In this document: one piece after another, positions 23,900 through 28,764 of the stretch
Numbering within the stretch: position 1 is the stretch's first letter
Layout of the letters: every line of letters starts with the position of its first letter
Assembly: GCA_002305505.1 (NCBI GenBank)
Contig: DBRC01000047.1
Location: 12,062 to 40,825, forward strand
Direction: 5' to 3'
Origin: Prevotella sp. UBA1378
GTDB lineage: Bacteria; Bacteroidota; Bacteroidia; Bacteroidales; Bacteroidaceae
Length of the DNA stretch: 28,764 nt
Made by a program: the position numbers and the translations under genes
Notes under the pieces: generated by a model
Told to the model about the DNA's origin: nothing
Database searches by the model: none
Seen by the model: the letters and a program-made list of their open reading frames with translations, nothing else

Positions 23900-24817
23900 A
23901 TGAAAGTATTAGTAGCAACAGAAAAACCTTTTGCAGCCGCAGCCGTTGAGGGCATAAAGAAAGAAATCGAAGCTGCAGGCAACGAATTTGCACTCCTTGA
24001 GAAGTATACGGAGAAGTCGCAGCTGCTTGATGCCGTGAAAGATGCAGACGCCCTTATCATCCGCTCGGACAAGGTAGACGCCGAGGTGTTCGACGCTGCC
24101 AAGCAACTGAAAATCGTGGTGCGTGCCGGTGCCGGTTATGATAATATCGACCTCGCTGCCGCAACAGCCCATCAAGTGGTGGCCGAGAACACGCCGGGGC
24201 AGAATGCCAACGCCGTGGCCGAGCTTGTTTTCGGCATGCTTGTTTTCGCTGTCCGCAACTTCTATAATGGTAAGGCCGGTACGGAGCTTTGTGGCAAGAA
24301 GCTGGGAATCCTCGCGTTCGGCAACGTAGGGCGCAACGTGGCACGCATTGCCTCCGGATTCGGAATGGAGGTCTATGCTTATGATGCTTACTGCCCGGCT
24401 GACGTTATCGAGAAGGCCGGTGTACATGCAGCGGGCAGCCCGGCCGAGTTGTTCAGGACTTGTGATGTCGTATCGCTCCATATCCCTGCTACGGCAGAGA
24501 CCAAGGAGAGTATCAACTACGCCATGGTGGGGCAGATGAAGAAGGGCGGAATCGTGGTGAACACGGCCCGGAAGGAGGTTATCAACGAGCCGGAACTGAT
24601 AAAGCTGATGTCGGAGCGTGAAGACCTGAAGTATATTACCGACATCAAGCCGGATGTGGATGCCGAGTTTGCCAAGTTCGAAGGCCGTTATTTCTCTACA
24701 CCCAAGAAGATGGGCGCGCAGACGGCCGAGGCCAATACCAATGCCGGCATCGCTGCAGCCAAGCAAATCAACTCGTTCTTTGCTACGGGTGACACCAAGT
24801 TCCAAGTAAACAAGTAG
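23900..24817 (+). CDS. serA: D-3-phosphoglycerate dehydrogenase, short ACT-less form
   Basis: A 305-residue D-2-hydroxyacid dehydrogenase that oxidises 3-phosphoglycerate to 3-phosphohydroxypyruvate with NAD, the first step of serine synthesis. It has VVRAGAGYDNIDL (73-85), the nucleotide-binding segment ILAFGNVGRNVAR (137-149; the first Gly of GxGxxG is Ala), VSLHIPAT (191-198) and VNTARKEVI (220-228) with the catalytic Arg R224. At the usual TPHxG site the sequence is TPKKMGAQT (267-275), so lysine K269 replaces the catalytic histidine. There is no regulatory ACT domain, so feedback by serine through that domain is absent. This is the short type III form with lysine, known from Entamoeba and related Bacteroidetes enzymes. 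It is followed after 2 nt by the DUF1015 gene. Confidence 0.93.
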   Translation: MKVLVATEKPFAAAAVEGIKKEIEAAGNEFALLEKYTEKSQLLDAVKDADALIIRSDKVDAEVFDAAKQLKIVVRAGAGYDNIDLAAATAHQVVAENTPGQNANAVAELVFGMLVFAVRNFYNGKAGTELCGKKLGILAFGNVGRNVARIASGFGMEVYAYDAYCPADVIEKAGVHAAGSPAELFRTCDVVSLHIPATAETKESINYAMVGQMKKGGIVVNTARKEVINEPELIKLMSEREDLKYITDIKPDVDAEFAKFEGRYFSTPKKMGAQTAEANTNAGIAAAKQINSFFATGDTKFQVNK

Positions 24818-24819
24818 CT

Positions 24820-26094
24820 ATGGCCGTAATAAAACCATTCCGTGGTATCCGCCCTCCCAGAGAGCTGGTGGAGAAGATAGAATCGCGCCCTTACGACGTG
24901 CTCAACAGCGAGGAAGCGCGCGAGGAAGCCGGTGATAACGAGATGAGCCTTTACCATATCATCAAGCCCGAAATCGACTTTCCCGCAGGTACGAGCGAAT
25001 ACGACCCGCTCGTATACAAGAAAGCCGCCGAGAACTTCCGCAAGTTCCAAGACAACGGCTGGCTCAGGCAGGACGATAAGGAGCAGTATTATATCTATGC
25101 CCAGACGATGAACGGGAAAACCCAGTACGGGCTTGTAGTGGGGGCTTTTGTTGACGATTACCTTTCCGGTGTCATCAAGAAGCACGAGCTCACACGCCGC
25201 GACAAGGAGGAAGACCGTATGAAGCATGTACGTGTGAACGATGCCAACATCGAGCCGGTGTTCTTTGCTTACCCGGACAACAGCGTCCTCGACAGCCTTA
25301 TCATGCGCTATGCGGCCACGGAGCCGGTGTACGATTTCATTGCCCCGGTCGACGGGTTCCGCCATCAGTTCTGGATTATCAGCGACGATGCCGATATCCT
25401 GACGGTTACCGCTGAGTTTGCCAAGATGCCAGCCCTCTATATTGCCGACGGGCATCATCGTTCGGCAGCCGCAGCCCTCGTCGGGGCAGAGAAGCAGCAG
25501 CAGAATCCGGAGCATACGGGCAAGGAGGAGTACAATTACTTTATGGCTGTGTGTTTCCAAGCCAGCCAGCTGACCATCCTCGACTATAACCGCGTGGTTA
25601 AAGACCTCAACGGTATGAGCCCTGAAGAGTTTCTTTCTGCACTGCAGGTGAACTTCACCGTTACGCCGCTCGGCGGCGGCCAGTGTGCCGCTGGCGGTAT
25701 GGAGTGTTATAAGCCTGCGCGCCTGCACGAGTTTTCGCTCTATCTCGACGGCCAGTGGTACAAGCTTGCAGCCAAGGACGGCACTTATGATGATTCTGAC
25801 CCTATCGGTGTGCTTGACGTTGATATTTCGAGCCGCTTGATACTCGATGCCATTCTCGGCATTAAGGATTTGCGTTCCGATAAGCGCATTGATTTTGTGG
25901 GCGGCCTGCGTGGCCTGGGCGAGCTGAAGCGCCGTGTCGACAGCGGGGAGATGCGTATGGCGCTGGCTCTTTACCCTGTTTCGATGCAACAGATAATGGA
26001 TATAGCCGACAGCGGGAAGATAATGCCCCCGAAGGCGACATGGTTCGAACCCAAACTGCGGAGCGGATTGATCATCCACAAGTTGGGTGATTGA
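24820..26094 (+). CDS. DUF1015 family protein in serine operon
   Basis: A 424-residue cytosolic protein of the DUF1015 family. Recognisable stretches are the N-terminal VIKPFRGIRPP (3-13) with RPYDVLNSEEAR (23-34), the charged KHELTRRDKEEDR (121-133) and YIADGHHRSAAAA (207-219), followed by NYFMAVCFQASQLTILDYNR. The DGHHR block is the family signature and recalls the nucleotide-handling motif of ParB/SerK-fold kinases. That link is from memory and needs a structure comparison. It starts 2 nt after serA and ends 7 nt before yigZ, so it is very probably co-expressed with serine synthesis genes. No phosphoserine phosphatase (serB) is seen in the window. The activity is not established; a role in O-phosphoserine or serine metabolism is an inference from position. 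Confidence 0.9.
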   Translation: MAVIKPFRGIRPPRELVEKIESRPYDVLNSEEAREEAGDNEMSLYHIIKPEIDFPAGTSEYDPLVYKKAAENFRKFQDNGWLRQDDKEQYYIYAQTMNGKTQYGLVVGAFVDDYLSGVIKKHELTRRDKEEDRMKHVRVNDANIEPVFFAYPDNSVLDSLIMRYAATEPVYDFIAPVDGFRHQFWIISDDADILTVTAEFAKMPALYIADGHHRSAAAALVGAEKQQQNPEHTGKEEYNYFMAVCFQASQLTILDYNRVVKDLNGMSPEEFLSALQVNFTVTPLGGGQCAAGGMECYKPARLHEFSLYLDGQWYKLAAKDGTYDDSDPIGVLDVDISSRLILDAILGIKDLRSDKRIDFVGGLRGLGELKRRVDSGEMRMALALYPVSMQQIMDIADSGKIMPPKATWFEPKLRSGLIIHKLGD

Positions 26095-26101
26095 CCATAT
26101 C

Positions 26102-26683
26102 ATGTCTGACGAGTTTAAGACAATAAAAGGAATAGGCGAGGGATATTACACGGAGAAACGCAGTAAGTTCCTCGCTTTTTCTCATCATGTCACATCGGCC
26201 GATGAGATAAGGGAGCTGTTGGCTCAGTACCGTAAGAAGTATTACGATGCCCGGCATGTATGTTATGCCTATGTGCTGGGGGCCGACCGCAAAGAGTTCC
26301 GGGCTAATGACGACGGGGAGCCCAGCAGCACGGCCGGCAAACCGATTTTGGGGCAGATTAATTCCAGTGGGCTTACTGATATTCTTGTCGTCGTGGTGAG
26401 ATACTATGGCGGTGTGAATTTAGGTACGGGCGGCTTAATCATTGCATACCGTGCCGCCGCCGCTGATGCAATAGAGCATTCTGCTATTGTGACACAGCAG
26501 GTGGAGGAGATGGTAACATATCATTTCCCTTATGAACGGATGAACGGCGTGATGCGCATCGTGAAGGAAATGTCGGCCCGTATCGTGTCCCAGACCTATG
26601 ATAACACCTGCGAAATAAAGCTGGCCATCCGCAGGAGCGAAGCTGTACAGTTGTACAGCCGGCTGAAGAAATTAACGGATTAA
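26102..26683 (+). CDS. YigZ / IMPACT family protein
   Basis: A 193-residue protein. The ATG at 26102 (MSDEFKTIKGIGEGYYTEKRSKF) is preferred; a GTG 15 bases upstream overlaps the DUF1015 stop and is also possible. It shows the UPF0029/IMPACT N-domain signature: KRSKFLAF (19-26), DARHVCYAYVLG (49-60), NDDGEPSSTAGKPIL (69-83) and VVVRYYGGVNLGTGGL (97-112), then a short C-terminal ferredoxin-like domain (about 135-193; HFPYERMNGVMRIVKE). Eukaryotic IMPACT acts on the Gcn2 pathway. The role of bacterial YigZ is not settled, though binding to translation factors has been suggested for the C-domain fold. It is the last gene of the serine operon and converges with gdhA. Confidence 0.93.
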   Translation: MSDEFKTIKGIGEGYYTEKRSKFLAFSHHVTSADEIRELLAQYRKKYYDARHVCYAYVLGADRKEFRANDDGEPSSTAGKPILGQINSSGLTDILVVVVRYYGGVNLGTGGLIIAYRAAAADAIEHSAIVTQQVEEMVTYHFPYERMNGVMRIVKEMSARIVSQTYDNTCEIKLAIRRSEAVQLYSRLKKLTD

Positions 26684-26732
26684 GGATAACTCCGGGATGG
26701 GCAATCAAGTTTTACAGTGAAAGACGGAAGGG

Positions 26733-26887
26733 CTTCGTCTTACAGAGCATGCACGAGTAGCATCGTCGAAGTCGTAGAGGCGGATATGCTTCACCTCTAT
26801 GTCAGCATTGGCACTTTTCACCCCTTCCATTTCATTGCTTACCACTTCCTGCACCAGCATAATAATAGGGGAGCTGTCCTCTTTCAC
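26733..26887 (-). pseudogene. Frameshifted remnant of a flavodoxin-fold NAD(P)H oxidoreductase
   Basis: On the minus strand a short frame reads MLVQEVVSNEMEGVKSANAD, then IEVKHIRLYDFDD. This matches the N-terminal part of small flavodoxin-like NAD(P)H-dependent oxidoreductases, whose usual pattern is (A/M)EGVKS.GA.VE...LYDL followed by YKGC.SC.ACK. Exactly where that cysteine motif should follow, the frame breaks; the neighbouring frame reads YSCMLCKTK (about 26759-26733) and then stops. One missing or added base would join them. No FMN-binding start (GSPR.NGNT) and no C-terminal half is visible, so this is only a fragment of perhaps 50 codons. It lies directly downstream of gdhA on the same strand, and its upstream end overlaps the gdhA hairpin. 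Assigned from motif memory, not from a search. Confidence 0.5.
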
Positions 26888-26900
26888 GAACAGCCCCCCT
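26867..26900. terminator. Probable terminator hairpin between yigZ and gdhA
   Basis: Arms AGGGGAGCTGT (26867-26877) and ACAGCCCCCCT (26890-26900) pair with one mismatch around a 12-base loop. On the minus strand it follows the gdhA stop by about 35 bases and leads into ATTATTATG. On the plus strand a T6 run comes about 14 bases after it. It is plausible for both convergent transcripts but weaker than the other two hairpins. Confidence 0.5.
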
Positions 26901-26934
26901 TGCGGTATAGAAGAATTTTTTGTGTTGGTTGTGA

Positions 26935-28272
26935 TTATACGATACCTTGGCCCATCATCGCCTTGGCCACCTTCATGAATCCGGCAATATTCGCACCCTT
27001 TTCATAGTTGATGTAGCCGTCGGCTTCTGTACCATACTTCACGCAGTTCTCATGGATGTCGTTCATGATGCGCTTCAGGTAGTCGTCAACCTCCTTAGCT
27101 GTCCACGAAAGGCGTTCGGAGTTCTGCGTCATTTCAAGCCCTGATACCGATACGCCTCCGGCGTTCGAAGCCTTGCCCGGGGCATAGAGCACCTTTGCAT
27201 TCTGGAATATCTCGATAGCTTCAGGCACCGAAGGCATGTTGGCACCCTCGGCCACGGCGATGATCCCGTTGTCAACGAGAGCCTGTGCCTGTTCTCCGTT
27301 GATTTCATTCTGCGTAGCACATGGAAGGGCGATGTCGGCCTTCTCGTTCCAGGGACGCTCACCGGCGTGGTATACTGCGTTGGGATACTGCTCTACATAC
27401 TCCTTGATGCGCCCGCGCTCAACGTTCTTCAGTTCCATAACGTAATCGAGCTTAGCGCGGTCGATGCCGTCCGGATCGTAGATATAGCCGTCGGAGTCGG
27501 ACAATGTCAGTACCGTAGCACCCAGTTCGATACACTTCTCCGCAGCGTACTGTGCAACGTTGCCCGAACCCGAAATCAATACCTTCTTGCCCTTAAGCTC
27601 GATGTTGCGTGTGGCCAGCATGGATACGAGGAAGTAAACGGTGCCGTAACCGGTAGCCTCGGGGCGGATCAGCGAACCGCCGAACTGGATACCCTTGCCC
27701 GTCAGTACGCCGCTCCATTCGTGCGTGAGCTTCTTGTATTGCCCGAACATGTAGCCCACCTCGCGGCCGCCAACGCCGATGTCGCCTGCCGGCACGTCAA
27801 CGTCCGGGCCGATGTGGCGGTACAGTTCGTTCATGAATGCTTGGCAGAAGCGCATCACCTCTGCATCGCTCTTGCCGCGGGGAGAGAAGTCGGAGCCGCC
27901 TTTGGCACCGCCCATGGGCAAGGTTGTCAGGGCGTTCTTGAACGTCTGCTCGAAAGCAAGGAATTTCAGGATGCCGAGGTTTACAGACTTGTGGTAGCGG
28001 ATACCGCCTTTATACGGGCCGATAGCATTGTTGTGCTGTATACGGTATCCCATATTGGTGTGTACGTTGCCCTTGTCGTCGGTCCATGTCACACGGAACT
28101 CGATGACACGGTCTGGAATACAGAGACGCTCGATGAGGTTGTTTTTCTCAAACTCCGGGTGCTTGTTGTATTCCTCTTCGATGGTAGGAAGTACTTGAGA
28201 AACTGCCTGGATGTACTCCGGCTCATTGGGGAATCTCTTTTTCAGATCCTCTACAACTTGTGCTGCATTCAT
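26935..28272 (-). CDS. gdhA: NADP-type glutamate dehydrogenase
   Basis: A 445-residue hexameric-type glutamate dehydrogenase that interconverts 2-oxoglutarate plus ammonium with glutamate. The start at 28272 (MNAAQVVEDLKKRFPNEPEY) fits the family and lies about 56 nt after the predicted transcription start; the frame is open to 28539, but that part is upstream of the promoter. Substrate-site motifs: GYRIQHNNAIGPYKGGIRYH (75-94), the catalytic lysine K124 in LPMGGAKGGSDF, and VPAGDIGVGGREVGYM (160-175) with D164. The nucleotide site has GSGNVA (235-240) and SDSDGYI (258-264), the polar form expected for NADP use. It is the main ammonium-assimilating enzyme of gut Bacteroidales and the glutamate source for SerC. 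No truncation is seen. Confidence 0.97.
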   Translation of the reverse strand: MNAAQVVEDLKKRFPNEPEYIQAVSQVLPTIEEEYNKHPEFEKNNLIERLCIPDRVIEFRVTWTDDKGNVHTNMGYRIQHNNAIGPYKGGIRYHKSVNLGILKFLAFEQTFKNALTTLPMGGAKGGSDFSPRGKSDAEVMRFCQAFMNELYRHIGPDVDVPAGDIGVGGREVGYMFGQYKKLTHEWSGVLTGKGIQFGGSLIRPEATGYGTVYFLVSMLATRNIELKGKKVLISGSGNVAQYAAEKCIELGATVLTLSDSDGYIYDPDGIDRAKLDYVMELKNVERGRIKEYVEQYPNAVYHAGERPWNEKADIALPCATQNEINGEQAQALVDNGIIAVAEGANMPSVPEAIEIFQNAKVLYAPGKASNAGGVSVSGLEMTQNSERLSWTAKEVDDYLKRIMNDIHENCVKYGTEADGYINYEKGANIAGFMKVAKAMMGQGIV

Positions 28273-28334
28273 AATCTTTGTTCCTTTTTTAGTTGTTATT
28301 TGATGAAAATCTCTTTTTATTTCAAAACTGGTTG

Positions 28335-28365
28335 CAAAATTAAAGCATTTTTTTTGAATACCAAA
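28335..28365 (-). promoter_or_regulatory. gdhA promoter, full consensus
   Basis: Read on the minus strand, TTTG (28365-28362), exactly 19 nt, then TAATTTTG (28342-28335). Both boxes match the Bacteroides sigma-ABfr consensus perfectly. Transcription should start near 28328, with a leader of about 55 nt. Confidence 0.8.
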
Positions 28366-28401
28366 CATTTTATCGAAAAAAATAAGAAAAAGGTATCTTT
28401 T

Positions 28402-28437
28402 TGTCACTATTTGACCTAAATCAATCAAATAATGACA
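28402..28437 (-). promoter_or_regulatory. Large dyad with FNR-like core upstream of gdhA
   Basis: The arms TGTCACTATTTGA (28402-28414) and TCAAATAATGACA (28425-28437) are inverted repeats matching at 12 of 13 positions, with a 10-base spacer. Overlapping it, TTGACCTAAATCAA (28411-28424) fits the FNR/CRP-type palindrome TTGATnnnnATCAA at 9 of 10 defined bases. The dyad centre is about 90 bases upstream of the predicted gdhA start, a reasonable place for an activator. The regulator cannot be named. Confidence 0.5.
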
Positions 28438-28439
28438 TG

Positions 28440-28764
28440 AAAATGTATGTTCGTTGTGTACGTAAACAGGTTTTAGGGGGATAAAAAACAGGAGGTAATT
28501 CTTAACCGATACTCTATTATTCCCTCTTTCTTGCTCCATTTGATGTATTCGAACGCCAATACAGATATGAAAATCTAATTGTTTTCTATTCAGCCAAGAA
28601 TTTGCTTAATAAAACGGTTGTAATGGAGAGGTGTTGGTGTTTGGTTTTTGTTGCATATCGGTTATTACCCGAGTTCGATATAAGCAATTTTAGTTTTTGC
28701 AGGAAAAAAATAAAGGGATTGCAGACCTAAAGCCACGCTATGGGCAGCAGGCGGATAAGGGGGC
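28440..28764. other. Right-edge region without a recognisable gene
   Basis: About 325 bases upstream of gdhA. I find no frame with protein-family features, no tRNA and no complete promoter; a loose TAGTTTTTG at 28691-28699 on the plus strand has one extra T in the -7 box and no good -33. The region may be the leader of a gene that begins beyond the window. Confidence 0.4.

Noticed and set aside
28273..28539. N-terminal extension of the gdhA frame.
   Set aside because: The extension crosses the consensus gdhA promoter, is unlike the family, and the ATG at 28272 gives the normal length.
1..28764. CRISPR arrays, tRNA or rRNA genes, insertion sequences, phage genes.
   Set aside because: No spaced direct repeats, cloverleaf with CCA context, transposase or integrase motifs were seen on reading both strands.

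Overview
The window looks like chromosomal DNA of a gut-type member of the order Bacteroidales. The reasons are the complete Bat (Bacteroides aerotolerance) locus, promoter boxes of the Bacteroidetes type (TTTG about 19-21 nt before TAnnTTTG), near absence of strong Shine-Dalgarno sites, a TonB-dependent outer-membrane receptor, an ACT-less SerA with lysine at the usual histidine position, and a DUF2027-Smr protein. I cannot name a genus. The content is mostly core genome. I see no integrase, transposase, CRISPR array, rRNA or tRNA.

Left part (1-7.5 kb): a secreted acid phosphatase made of two PAP2 domains, phosphoglycerate kinase (pgk) and a YiiX-like permuted papain-fold enzyme, all on the minus strand. 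These are followed by a plus-strand secreted parallel beta-helix protein and a minus-strand TonB receptor, which converge on a shared hairpin terminator.

Middle (7.8-22.5 kb): one unbroken plus-strand run of eleven genes with gaps of 2-60 nt, probably a single long operon. It starts with a promoter whose spacer holds a perfect 7-bp dyad. The Bat part is moxR, a DUF58 protein, a small BatD-like membrane protein, batA, a batB-batC fusion and a batD-batE fusion. A membrane PAP2 lipid phosphatase, a long QueA-like protein, a DUF2027-Smr protein, glutamine-dependent NAD synthetase (nadE) and a DbpA-like DEAD-box helicase follow. The Bat proteins should form an inner-membrane assembly: MoxR ATPase and DUF58 inside, VWA and TPR domains mostly outside, and BatD-like proteins spanning the membrane.

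Right part (22.6-28.8 kb): a second plus-strand operon, serC-serA-DUF1015-yigZ, starts behind two overlapping promoter matches and carries a long imperfect palindrome between serC and serA. It converges on minus-strand gdhA (NADP-type glutamate dehydrogenase). Between them lies what looks like a frameshifted remnant of a flavodoxin-fold oxidoreductase. gdhA has a consensus promoter, and further upstream a 36-bp dyad overlaps an FNR-like palindrome. The last 320 bases hold no gene that I can support.

The strongest points for a second look are the two in-frame Bat fusions, the BatD-like mini-paralogue in the same operon, the DUF1015 gene in the serine operon, and the dyad upstream of gdhA.
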